The notes below the pieces were generated by a model. That model made no database searches. It was given only the letters and a program-made list of their open reading frames with translations, and was not told the origin of the DNA. A stretch of DNA of 64,000 nt, taken from contig NZ_CP081943.1 of the NCBI RefSeq assembly GCF_020423045.1, positions 4,464,001-4,528,000 on the forward strand, given 5' to 3'. Numbering within the stretch: the first letter of the stretch is position 1; each line of letters begins with the position of its first letter. A program made the translations under genes and the position numbers. Shown in pieces: positions 8,702-18,674 of this stretch. The DNA is from Pseudomonas sp. MM213 (lineage in GTDB: Bacteria > Pseudomonadota > Gammaproteobacteria > Pseudomonadales > Pseudomonadaceae).

Positions 8702-9426
8702 TGGCGGATCACCACGGCAGTCAGGTTGTCCCGGGCCGAACCACGCAGCGCGCCGTCAAACAGACGCTCAAGCGCGACATGCGGCGCGGTCAGGCTCAGG
8801 GCGCTACCCAAGGCATCGCTGCTCAGCCCGTTGTACAAACCATCGCTGCACAACAGAAACGCATCGCCGGGGTAAACCTCGAGTTCGAGCACGTCCAGCG
8901 TCAGTTGCTCGGCCGCCCCGACCGCACGGGTCAAGGCATGCGCGGCGGGATGCGCGCTGGCGTCTTCGACGCTCATCTGTTGCTCGTCGATGAGTTGCTG
9001 TTGCAGCGAATGGTCCTTGGACAGCTGATACAAACGCTGGCCGCGCCACAGGTAGCAACGGCTGTCGCCGGCCCAAATGCAGGCCGCGCGATTGCCTTCC
9101 ACCAGCAGCGCCACGACGGTGCTGCCCATGATGCTGTCGTGGCGCCCGGCGGTGACGGTCAACTCCTGACCCAAGCGGCGGTTCAGCCAGTGCAGGCACT
9201 GGCGAATACCTTTGAGTCGTTCGTCGAAGTCATCCTGCGCCGGCAACTCCGCCAGGCTGGCGACGATCAACTGGCTGGCAACGTCGCCGCCCTGATGACC
9301 GCCCATGCCGTCCGCGACCACCCACAGCCCCTGCTGCGGACAGTCAAGGAAAGCATCTTCGTTGCGCGCCCGAACCTTGCCGGCATCGGTGCGCGCAGCG
9401 CTGCGCCAGGAACTGGCAACCAGCAT
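8698..9426 (-). CDS. stp1: T6SS PP2C-type protein phosphatase Stp1
   Basis: This 242-residue PPM/PP2C phosphatase shows the metal-binding motifs RARNEDAFL, VADGMGGHQGG, WAGDSRCYL, CSDGLYNGLS and ARDNLTAVVI. It should reverse the Stk1 phosphorylation of the T6SS FHA protein. The gene overlaps stk1 by four bases and abuts tssM, which fits a co-translated regulatory pair. Confidence 0.92.
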   Translation of the reverse strand: MLVASSWRSAARTDAGKVRARNEDAFLDCPQQGLWVVADGMGGHQGGDVASQLIVASLAELPAQDDFDERLKGIRQCLHWLNRRLGQELTVTAGRHDSIMGSTVVALLVEGNRAACIWAGDSRCYLWRGQRLYQLSKDHSLQQQLIDEQQMSVEDASAHPAAHALTRAVGAAEQLTLDVLELEVYPGDAFLLCSDGLYNGLSSDALGSALSLTAPHVALERLFDGALRGSARDNLTAVVIRQ

Positions 9427-12400
9427 CAGAGCTGCACCGGCATACGGAAGGTGCGCAGCACGCCCATGTCGAACGGGTTCGGCGTGCGCTGGCTGGTCAG
9501 CAAGTAGTTGGCGCGCAGGCCACCGACGTCCGCCTTCAGCACCAGCACGTCACGACCGCTGAGGTACTCGGTCTGCATCAGGTCGAACAGACGGAACAGC
9601 GACCACGGGCCGGAGTTCTTCTCGATGCCGATCGGGCGGCCCGCCATCTTGTCCATCACCAGGCTGGTGCGCCCGTCTTCAGCATCGGTCGGCCATTTGA
9701 ACGACACCGGCACAATCGGGCCGTGACGGTATTCGATGGTCTTGTCGCCGAACTTGAACTCGGAACGGCTGACGGCCGGGTCGAGGGTGTACGGCTCCAG
9801 TTTGAACTGCACTTGCGGTTCCGCCGGGTTGATCGAGAAGAAGCTCTGGCGGATCACTTGGGCCGCGGCCATCTGGTCGAGGTAGACCTTGGAGATCGGC
9901 ATGCTGTGACCGTCAATGCTGCGCAGACGGTAGTTGCCTGGATCGCCACTCACGAACGGACGCATGTAGGTATCAAAGAAGCGATCGGCAATGCCCTGCG
10001 CCTTGAAGAACTCGCGGAAGTCGCTGATCGCCACGTCGCTGGTGCTGTGGGCGCTGAACGGGTAGCGCTTGTTGATCGCCTTGCCGTAAAAGCTATACAG
10101 CTCGCTTTGATAACGCTGGTTCAGGTACTGGTAGGAATCGTTGAGCACCAGACGCCAGGTGTCTTCGGCCAGCACGTTGAACCACACGCTGACCGGGCGC
10201 GGCAGACGGTTCGAGGCATTGCGCAGGTTGCTCAGCGCATCACGCTGGCCGCTCATGCGGGTCTTGGCCATTTCGAACGCGGCCTGCTCCGGCGCACTGG
10301 CGCGCGCAAGGCTCGACAGTTGCATTTGCAGGTCGTTGAGCGCCGTTAGCGCCGGGGTCAAATCAGCGGCCGGGCCGTTGTTGTCATCCAGCAAACGGTG
10401 CAGCGGTTCGAAGCGGCGTTGCAGGGATTTCTTCGCGGTGTCCGGCAGGTTTTTGATCGCCGCCATGTCCGAAGCTTTGTCCGCGGCGGCAGACGCCAGT
10501 TTGCCCAGCTTGCCCAACTTGCCTTTCTGCTCGCCCAGTGCGGCAGCGGCATCAGCCGCTTGATCGACCGCCTCGGCTTCTGCCGGGAACCGGGTGTTCT
10601 CGCGCACTTCCACCAGCAGTTGCAGCACCGGCGAGTTGGCCGAGGTCAGGCCCGCCAGTTGCTCGGCGCCCTCACTGAAATCGCTGATCGGAGGCAGTGC
10701 AACCTGGCCCACGGCTTCGCTCCAGAAGTTGGCGTAGTCGCGGAAATACAGCTGCTCCAGTTCGACCATCAGGCGACGCAAGTCCATGCCGCTGATGCCC
10801 GAACCTTCGCCCAGCACCCAGTTGTCACGCAGGATATCGGTGACCAGCGCACTGCCCTGCACCGAGAAATACTGCTGATAACCCTGCTGGGTGTAGAAGC
10901 CCGGGATCACGTAATCGGTGCCGACAAACAGCGCACCTTGCGGGCCCAGGTGTTGGCTCAAACGGTATTCCGGCAGGTCTCGGGCCTGCTCGCGCAGCAT
11001 CCGGTAAACCACGTTGGCCAGCGACTCGCTGCGCAATACCTGACGCGCCTGAGCCACCAGTTGATCGTTCAGCGGGTAGATAAACGGAAGCTTGAGCAAG
11101 CGCTCGAAGTGCGTGTTCAGACCGTTCTGCACCGCCGTGTTGCCGGCGTAACGCAGGGACCAGTCAGTCGCGACCCAATCCTTGAGCCACACCGCATCGC
11201 GGCGGTCTTTCATGTTCAGCATCAGGTACGCGCGCAGGCTGTTGAGCAGGCGTTCGCGGTCCTTCATGTTGGCGCGGATCTGCCCTTCCAGCAGGGTCGC
11301 GACCTTCGGCAGCAATTGCTTTTCGAGCTCGCGCTCGTAAGCCGCCTTGACCACCGGGTTGACGTCCTCACCCTGATACAGACCGCCACGCTCGTGGTAA
11401 CCCACGTCGCCCTTTTTCGGAAACACCTGGGTCGCTGCGTAGCTGGTGTCGAGGGTCTTCAGCACCGCCATCGAATCATCACGTGCGGTCAGGGCCGAGC
11501 GCTGTTGCGTCCAGGTTTGTGCCAGGTTGCGCAGGTTTTCCAGGCGCTCATAGTTGGCCGAGAAACCGCTCGCCCACAGCAGGCCGAACAGGCCCAACGC
11601 CGCCAACGCACCGACGTACAACGCACGCTGGCCCCAATGGATGCGGCTGCGTTCACGCTTGTCCAGACCGGCCAGATCGGCCTCAGGGAAAATCACACGG
11701 CTGAGCAAATGGTGAATGAACCGCGAACGGCCGCTGCGCAGGGTCGGCAATACGCCGGAATTGATCCCCAGATTGGCGCCGATGCCGGCGGTGGTCTGGT
11801 CCATTTCCTGGGTCAGGTGCGGTGCGCTGGTCAGGTAGAAACCGCGCAACTGGCTGACACGCTGGTAACGGTTGCCGGTAAACGCCATGTCGACGAACAG
11901 GCACAGGCGCTCGCCGATCTGCCCCAGTTGATGCGGGAAATCGAGGATGCGGCCACGGCGCTGGGTGTCGCGCTCCTGGTGCATGCGCATGATCACCTGG
12001 CTGTTCAGGCGACGCAGCAGCTCTTCGAACTCGGCGCGCAGCACGGTGACGTCGGTGCCGCTCTGCTCTTTGCGGAAGCTGGTGCCGAGCACCTGATCGC
12101 TTTCTTCGCGGGTCAGCTGGTCGAAGAACTCGTCGAAACCGAGCAACTGGTCAGCCTTGCTGAGGACCAGATAGATCGGCACATCGACGTGCAGTTTCTG
12201 ATGCACGTCTTGCAGGCGCGCACGCACCTGACGCGCCAGCGTCTCCAGATCCTGCTCGTTAGCGCCCAGCAGCAATTCCACGGGAATGGTCACCAGCACG
12301 CCGTTCAACGGACGGTTGCGACGACGCTTGCGCAGCAGGTCGAGCAAAGTGCTCCAGGCGCTGCCGTCGACTTCGGCATCCGCCTGGGTCAGGTAACGTC

Positions 12401-12968
12401 CGGCGGTGTCGATCAGCACACCGTGGTCGGCGAAGTACCAGTCGCAATGACGGGTGCCGAGGGTGTCGCGGGTCAGTTTGCGGTCGATCTTGTTGATCGG
12501 AAACTCAAGGCCCGAGAAGTCCAGCAGGCTGGTCTTGCCGCTGCCCTGCGGGCCGATCAGCAAGTACCACGGCAAATCGCTGCGCCAGCGCTCGCTGCGG
12601 CCGCGATAGAGGCTCGAGGTCTTCAGGGTTTTCAGGGCGTCCTTGAAACGCTCCTTCAACTCCTTCTGCTCTTCGTCGATCAACTCTTCACGGCGGATAC
12701 GATCCTGTCCATCCTCAGTCTCTTCGACCGCTTTCTTGCGCACACCGGCACGCCAGCTGACGAAGACCATGGTCAGGCCCCAGATCAGGAACAGCACACT
12801 GATGGTCAGCAGGCGGGAGGTCGAACCTTCCCAGAACTTGTAGTCATCGACGGCCAGCAGCGGCCCGACAAACCAGACCAGCAGCGCGACGAACAGCACC
12901 AGCAGCAAGGTCCAGACCCAGGTCTGGCGCACGAACGCGCCGACTTTCTTGAAAAACTTTTTCATCAC
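9426..12968 (-). CDS. tssM: T6SS membrane complex protein TssM (IcmF)
   Basis: The 1180-residue protein has two N-terminal membrane segments (about residues 17-38 and 52-72) and a Walker A motif GPQGSGKT at 139-146 in the cytoplasmic loop. A third membrane segment (ALYVGALAALGLFGLLWASGF) is followed by a long periplasmic part. TssM spans the inner membrane and links TssL to the lipoprotein TssJ. A lysine/alanine-rich stretch (AAALGEQKGKLGKLGKLASAAADKASD) interrupts the periplasmic region. Length and order are as expected for HSI-II. Confidence 0.95.
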   Translation of the reverse strand: MMKKFFKKVGAFVRQTWVWTLLLVLFVALLVWFVGPLLAVDDYKFWEGSTSRLLTISVLFLIWGLTMVFVSWRAGVRKKAVEETEDGQDRIRREELIDEEQKELKERFKDALKTLKTSSLYRGRSERWRSDLPWYLLIGPQGSGKTSLLDFSGLEFPINKIDRKLTRDTLGTRHCDWYFADHGVLIDTAGRYLTQADAEVDGSAWSTLLDLLRKRRRNRPLNGVLVTIPVELLLGANEQDLETLARQVRARLQDVHQKLHVDVPIYLVLSKADQLLGFDEFFDQLTREESDQVLGTSFRKEQSGTDVTVLRAEFEELLRRLNSQVIMRMHQERDTQRRGRILDFPHQLGQIGERLCLFVDMAFTGNRYQRVSQLRGFYLTSAPHLTQEMDQTTAGIGANLGINSGVLPTLRSGRSRFIHHLLSRVIFPEADLAGLDKRERSRIHWGQRALYVGALAALGLFGLLWASGFSANYERLENLRNLAQTWTQQRSALTARDDSMAVLKTLDTSYAATQVFPKKGDVGYHERGGLYQGEDVNPVVKAAYERELEKQLLPKVATLLEGQIRANMKDRERLLNSLRAYLMLNMKDRRDAVWLKDWVATDWSLRYAGNTAVQNGLNTHFERLLKLPFIYPLNDQLVAQARQVLRSESLANVVYRMLREQARDLPEYRLSQHLGPQGALFVGTDYVIPGFYTQQGYQQYFSVQGSALVTDILRDNWVLGEGSGISGMDLRRLMVELEQLYFRDYANFWSEAVGQVALPPISDFSEGAEQLAGLTSANSPVLQLLVEVRENTRFPAEAEAVDQAADAAAALGEQKGKLGKLGKLASAAADKASDMAAIKNLPDTAKKSLQRRFEPLHRLLDDNNGPAADLTPALTALNDLQMQLSSLARASAPEQAAFEMAKTRMSGQRDALSNLRNASNRLPRPVSVWFNVLAEDTWRLVLNDSYQYLNQRYQSELYSFYGKAINKRYPFSAHSTSDVAISDFREFFKAQGIADRFFDTYMRPFVSGDPGNYRLRSIDGHSMPISKVYLDQMAAAQVIRQSFFSINPAEPQVQFKLEPYTLDPAVSRSEFKFGDKTIEYRHGPIVPVSFKWPTDAEDGRTSLVMDKMAGRPIGIEKNSGPWSLFRLFDLMQTEYLSGRDVLVLKADVGGLRANYLLTSQRTPNPFDMGVLRTFRMPVQL

Positions 12969-12978
12969 ACGTCCCTGT

Positions 12979-13854
12979 TTACGGCTGCGACAGCGGCTGG
13001 GCCGCGGCGGAATCCAGCGGCTGATAAGGTTGCAGAACGGTGTCGCGCTGCTCGCCCAAGACCCAGGCGAACCCCGAATACATCACCACCAGGCAGACCA
13101 CGGTGAACAGCACCACCATCCACGCCGGCACGATGCGCACCAGGCTGCGACGCTGGTCGTTCAAGCCTTCCCAATGCGGCGACAGTTCACGCGGCACGTC
13201 GCCGCGCAGCTGACGAATCTGCCGATACAAGGCGTCGCGGATGCCTTCGAGTTCGAGCATGCCGCGCGCTTGCACGCGGTACTTGCCTTCGAAACCGAGG
13301 GACAGGCACAGGTACATCAGCTCCAGCATCGGCAGGTGCTTGACCGGGTTTTTCGACAGGCGATCCAGCAGCTGGAAGAACTTCTCGCCACCGAAGGTTT
13401 CGTTGTGGAAGCTGCTGAGCAGGCTCATCTGCGACCACTCGCTTTCGTTGCCCCACGGCGTGGTCACGACGGCTTCGTCGACCACGGTGCAGAGCACGTA
13501 ACGCGCAGCCATCACCTGGCTGCTTTCGGCGCCGTTGTGCAGCGCGCGCACTTCAAACAGTTTCAGCCCGGCGGTCAGGCGCTCGTTGAGCGCGTACATG
13601 TCTTCGCGGCTGTCGCTGTGCTTGAGGCGAACCACTTCCGACAACAGGTCGGAACCGGCGGCCACCAGCGAATTGAGGCTGATGTTGAAGGTCTCTGCCG
13701 GGCGCAGGCGCGCGGCGTAGATCATCCGCTCTTCGAGTTGTTCGAAACGCGGCGGTGCGGCGAAGTCGGTCAGCGGACTTTGCGCCGGGCCGTGGCCCTG
13801 GCGGTCGAGCAAGACGGTTTTATCGTCCTGATGGTGTTCCATGTCCTTGATCAT
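12979..13854 (-). CDS. tssL: T6SS membrane complex protein TssL (DotU)
   Basis: The 291-residue protein has the DotU domain (ARYVLCTVVDEAVVTTPWG, WSQMSLLSSFHNETFGGEKFF) and one C-terminal membrane anchor near residues 245-268. No OmpA-like peptidoglycan-binding extension follows, so anchoring must come from elsewhere. It lies between tssK and tssM in the membrane-complex block; the start at 13854 has AGGA nine bases upstream. Confidence 0.94.
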   Translation of the reverse strand: MIKDMEHHQDDKTVLLDRQGHGPAQSPLTDFAAPPRFEQLEERMIYAARLRPAETFNISLNSLVAAGSDLLSEVVRLKHSDSREDMYALNERLTAGLKLFEVRALHNGAESSQVMAARYVLCTVVDEAVVTTPWGNESEWSQMSLLSSFHNETFGGEKFFQLLDRLSKNPVKHLPMLELMYLCLSLGFEGKYRVQARGMLELEGIRDALYRQIRQLRGDVPRELSPHWEGLNDQRRSLVRIVPAWMVVLFTVVCLVVMYSGFAWVLGEQRDTVLQPYQPLDSAAAQPLSQP

Positions 13855-13859
13855 GTCGG

Positions 13860-15191
13860 TCAGTTCCTGATGGCCCAGAATTTCAATTCAAGCTCGGCGA
13901 ATTCGCCGGACACGTGGAACGCGAAGCCGCCGGAGCGCTCCAGTTGTGCCAGGTCTTCGGAACTGAGTTCGAGAATGAAATAGGTTTTGTTGGAGTGGAA
14001 CGCGATCTGCCGTGGGGCCACCGGCAACGGTTTGACCTTGATGCCCGGCAGGTGCAGGTTGACCAGTTGGCGGATGCGCTCCACCGGGCCGACCTTGAGG
14101 TGCGCCGGCAAGCGGTGGCGCAGTTCTTCGGAATCGCAGTTGGCACTGGCCGCGAGCACGAACGACGCCGAGCCCAGCAGTTTGTGGTCGTGCAACGGCG
14201 AGACGATGATCCCGTACTGACGCGCTTGCAGGACCAGTTCGATGGCGTGCTGTTCGAGCACCATCGACAGCACCTGACGGATCGCTTCCATCAGTTTGCG
14301 GAAGCTCGCACCCTGGTCGCTGTGCTGGTAACGGCTGTCCAGACGCGGGCGCTTGCTGTCGCTGGAGAAGGTCGCCAGATCACCGAGCATGGTCAGCAGC
14401 GTGCGGTACAACTCTTCCGGGTGAACCTGTTCCAGACCGAGGTAGTGACGCAGCAGCAGCTCGGTGCGGTTGATCAGTTGCAGCATCATGAAGTCGCCGA
14501 CTTCCGCGCCACCGACCTTGCCGTTGGAGCGGATGCGCTCGGCGATGGTGTCGCCCCGGTGACCGAGCATGCTGATCACTTCTTTCAGGCACGACAGCAA
14601 ATAGCTGGAGGAATGCGCCTGAATGTAGGTCGGCACGAAATCCGGATCGAGACTGATCACGCCGTCGGGCGTGGTGTCGAGCACGTCGCAGATCTTCAGC
14701 TTCACGTAGGCCTGATCGCTCTGCTGCTCGCCGAGCAACAGTTTGAAGTCCGGGCGACCGCAGCTGACCTGGCTGGCGGAATCGTCGCCGGCGTTGGAGT
14801 CGGCCACTTCCGCTTCGTACGCGGTGTAGCGCGCCAGCACGTCGGATTGCTCCGGGCGGCGCGACTCGATGTGGTTACCGGTGACCAGCGGCAACGCCAG
14901 GTAAATCGGCGTGTTGCCGGTGTTCGGCGGCACGTCCAGCGCCAGTGGCTCGGTGTTGCCGCCGAGTTCGAACAGGCTGCCGTCCGGCAGAATCCCCGAG
15001 GCCTGGCTGATCACCAGTTTGCCCATGTTGAGGAACTGCAAATCGATGTCGAGATTGAGGAAACCCCAGGTGTAACTGCCCAACAACTGCGTGCGGGTTT
15101 TCATCTGGTGGTCGTAGTAGCGATCGTTGTGCTGGAAGTGCTGCGGACGCAGCAGCATGCCTTCCTGCCAAATGACTTTATGGGAATTCAT
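13860..15191 (-). CDS. tssK: T6SS baseplate protein TssK
   Basis: The 443-residue protein begins with the family hallmark VIWQEGMLLRPQHFQ. TssK trimers connect the baseplate wedge (TssE, TssF, TssG) to the membrane complex. It is two bases from tssJ and five bases from tssL, so these are co-translated. Confidence 0.95.
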   Translation of the reverse strand: MNSHKVIWQEGMLLRPQHFQHNDRYYDHQMKTRTQLLGSYTWGFLNLDIDLQFLNMGKLVISQASGILPDGSLFELGGNTEPLALDVPPNTGNTPIYLALPLVTGNHIESRRPEQSDVLARYTAYEAEVADSNAGDDSASQVSCGRPDFKLLLGEQQSDQAYVKLKICDVLDTTPDGVISLDPDFVPTYIQAHSSSYLLSCLKEVISMLGHRGDTIAERIRSNGKVGGAEVGDFMMLQLINRTELLLRHYLGLEQVHPEELYRTLLTMLGDLATFSSDSKRPRLDSRYQHSDQGASFRKLMEAIRQVLSMVLEQHAIELVLQARQYGIIVSPLHDHKLLGSASFVLAASANCDSEELRHRLPAHLKVGPVERIRQLVNLHLPGIKVKPLPVAPRQIAFHSNKTYFILELSSEDLAQLERSGGFAFHVSGEFAELELKFWAIRN

Positions 15192-15193
15192 GA

Positions 15194-15664
15194 TCAGTCA
15201 TCCGCCTTGGCGAGCTTTTCGTTGCTGTTGCGAATACCGGCCTGGTCGAGGGTCAGGTCAGCCTCGGTGACTTCCAGCGGGGTGACTTGCACCGTGTAGC
15301 GCCATTTGGTTTCCGGCAGGTCGCGGTAGGCCGCGAGGATCCCGACGTAACGGCTGCCCTCCTCCACGCTGAGTTTCAGCTCGATGGTTTCGCCCGGGCG
15401 CAGTTCGAGTTCTTCGCTGGCCACCAGGTCTGGGGCCAGGGATTCCTTGGCGCGCTCGTACAGGCTGAAGAAGTCGGCGTTCTCGAATGTCACCGGGTGC
15501 TTGAGCTCGAACAGACGCACGACAACCGGCGACGGGCGCCCGTTGAGGTCCGGGTTCAGCTGATCGCTGCCGGTGAGCTTCAGGTTGACCTTGGTGACTT
15601 TGGAATACGGCGACAGCGACGAACAACCGGCCAGCAGCACCAGCACCGCGAACGCAGTCAGCAT
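15194..15664 (-). CDS. tssJ: T6SS outer-membrane lipoprotein TssJ
   Basis: The 156-residue protein starts MLTAFAVLVLLAGC, a short signal with lipobox LAGC (Cys14), followed by a beta-sandwich domain of TssJ type (VVVRLFELKHPVTFENADFF, LRPGETIELKL). The signal lacks an obvious basic n-region. The frame is open upstream (FFK before the Met) without another ATG, so a non-ATG start is possible. TssJ anchors TssM at the outer membrane. Confidence 0.88.
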   Translation of the reverse strand: MLTAFAVLVLLAGCSSLSPYSKVTKVNLKLTGSDQLNPDLNGRPSPVVVRLFELKHPVTFENADFFSLYERAKESLAPDLVASEELELRPGETIELKLSVEEGSRYVGILAAYRDLPETKWRYTVQVTPLEVTEADLTLDQAGIRNSNEKLAKADD

Positions 15665-15698
15665 CTTGAAAAAGCGGTCGAGCAGCGAGACATGCGCA

Positions 15699-16895
15699 TC
15701 ATCCTTGGTGGTCGGTGTGAAGGGTGGAAATCAGGCGGATCTGTTCTTCGTAGGCCTGAGCGAAGTCGCGGGCCAGCAGGCGTTCGCTCCAGTCATCGTC
15801 CTGACGCAGGGCCTGGTGATAACGACCGTACGCTCTCCAGCGGCTGCCGGAGGTGGCCAGCAACGGCTTGTTGTCGCGCTCGAAACGCAGGGTCAGTTGC
15901 TGCGGCGAGAAGTGTTCCAGCGTGCCGCGAACGGCGGCGCGGCTGGCGGTCAGCAAGGCCACCTGATGTGCCTGCAAATCGCGGAACGCACGGGAGATCG
16001 ACTGCTCGGCCGGCAATTGGCCCGGCTTGTTCGGCTGCAACAAAATGCCCAGCGCTTCACCGGCATCGACGGCGAATTTCAGCGGGTTCTTGTTCGTGCC
16101 TTGCACGGTGGTCTGGGCCAGACGCAGTTCGTTTTTCAGTTCGCTGCGGGTGCGCAGGCTCTGCTGCAAACCGCCGACGCTTTGCTTGAGCAGGCGTGCC
16201 GCGTTCAGCGCCAGGGCTTCGCGGGCGTCGTGGTCGAGGCCTTTGAGGTCCACGCCCAGCGCTGCACCGAAGTGCTCCCAGAAACCTTCGCTCTGGCGCT
16301 CAGGCGCTTTTGCGACAGGGCTTGGCGCAGGTTCGGCGGGGGCGTTGATCAACTCCGGCACCATCAGGCTTTCCATGTCGATGCGCGCATAGTCGGCGCG
16401 CTGACGGGTGTCCTCGATCGTGGTGCTCGGGGTGATCAACTCTTCGATTTCCGAGTACACGCGCTCTTGCTGATCAAGGGCGTTCAGCGGATCGAGGTCA
16501 AGGAACGCGTCATCCGGGATGATGCTGCCCGCTGCTTGTGGGCGACCGACTTCGACGTCGAAGGTCGCCGGGTCACGCACCAGCCGCGCACGGATCTCGA
16601 AATCACCCAGCACGTAGGTGCTGCCATGCTCGATGCGCATCGGTTCGCCCTTGCGCAAGCGTGCGCCGCTCCCGCCATCCTGGACACCGTTGCTGCTGGT
16701 GTCGGTCAGGAAGAACGTCCCTTCGCGAAAGCTGATGTCCACATGGTGATTGGACAGGTGGCGCTTGCGGTCCGGGATGATCCAGTCGCAATCCTCGCCC
16801 CGGCCAATCACGCCGCCGGCCTGCTTGAAGGTCTTCTGGCACAGCTCCGTGGGCACGAACTGCTTGGTGTTCAGCATTTCGAAAACCAATTCCAT
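15699..16895 (-). CDS. fha: FHA-domain T6SS regulator (Fha2/TagH)
   Basis: The 398-residue protein has an N-terminal FHA domain (GR at residues 31-32, HLSNHHVDI, TDTSSNG around 65-70). A low-complexity linker follows, then a C-terminal helical region of the TagH type (LLKQSVGGLQQSLRTRSELK). FHA domains bind phosphothreonine, so it is the likely Stk1 substrate or reader. The start at 16895 is preferred over 16916 because AAGGAG lies about eight bases upstream of it. Confidence 0.9.
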   Translation of the reverse strand: MELVFEMLNTKQFVPTELCQKTFKQAGGVIGRGEDCDWIIPDRKRHLSNHHVDISFREGTFFLTDTSSNGVQDGGSGARLRKGEPMRIEHGSTYVLGDFEIRARLVRDPATFDVEVGRPQAAGSIIPDDAFLDLDPLNALDQQERVYSEIEELITPSTTIEDTRQRADYARIDMESLMVPELINAPAEPAPSPVAKAPERQSEGFWEHFGAALGVDLKGLDHDAREALALNAARLLKQSVGGLQQSLRTRSELKNELRLAQTTVQGTNKNPLKFAVDAGEALGILLQPNKPGQLPAEQSISRAFRDLQAHQVALLTASRAAVRGTLEHFSPQQLTLRFERDNKPLLATSGSRWRAYGRYHQALRQDDDWSERLLARDFAQAYEEQIRLISTLHTDHQG

Positions 16896-16912
16896 GGTGA
16901 TACTCCTTGCGG

Positions 16913-17053
16913 TCACTTGCCGCGATTGACCGCCTGCGGATCACCCAATGGGCGATAGGTGTTGTCGTTGAATTTGTAATTGCCGCTGCAGCCGCCAAGG
17001 CCGCATAGAACGACGAGGGTCAGCAGGACGGCTTGCCAGTGACGAACAGACAT
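16913..17053 (-). CDS. Small T6SS-associated lipoprotein
   Basis: This is a 46-residue ORF: MSVRHWQAVLLTLVVLCGLGGCSGNY and a short tail ending NRGK. The lipobox GLGGC places Cys22 as the lipidated residue, leaving a mature peptide of about 25 residues. GGAG precedes the ATG, and the gene sits 17 bases upstream of fha inside the operon. HSI-II loci carry small lipoproteins in this position (lip2 type); its function is not established. Confidence 0.75.
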   Translation of the reverse strand: MSVRHWQAVLLTLVVLCGLGGCSGNYKFNDNTYRPLGDPQAVNRGK

Positions 17054-17084
17054 CAGAGGGTCTCCAGGGGTAGACAAAGCACAA

Positions 17085-17109
17085 AGCGCCGGCCCGTTCG
17101 GGCGGCGCT
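17085..17109 (-). terminator. Terminator-like hairpin inside the T6SS operon
   Basis: A GC-rich imperfect stem-loop (AGCGCC with GGCGCT arms, inner GCCCG/CGGGC pairs) is followed on the minus strand by TTTGTGCTTTG. It lies between sfa and the small lipoprotein, so it could attenuate read-through from clpV-sfa into the fha-tssJKLM block. Confidence 0.5.
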
Positions 17110-17146
17110 ATCAGAAGCGAATGAGGTGAAATCGACGGTCATTTGC

Positions 17147-18664
<1,518 letters not shown>

Positions 18665-18674
18665 CACACCCACC

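Noticed and set aside
10398-13106. Very long open frame antisense to tssM
   Set aside because: It has a skewed composition (Gln, His, Ala, Val) and lies opposite a clear tssM. Such mirror frames come from GC-rich codon use; the same holds opposite clpV, tssF and vgrG.
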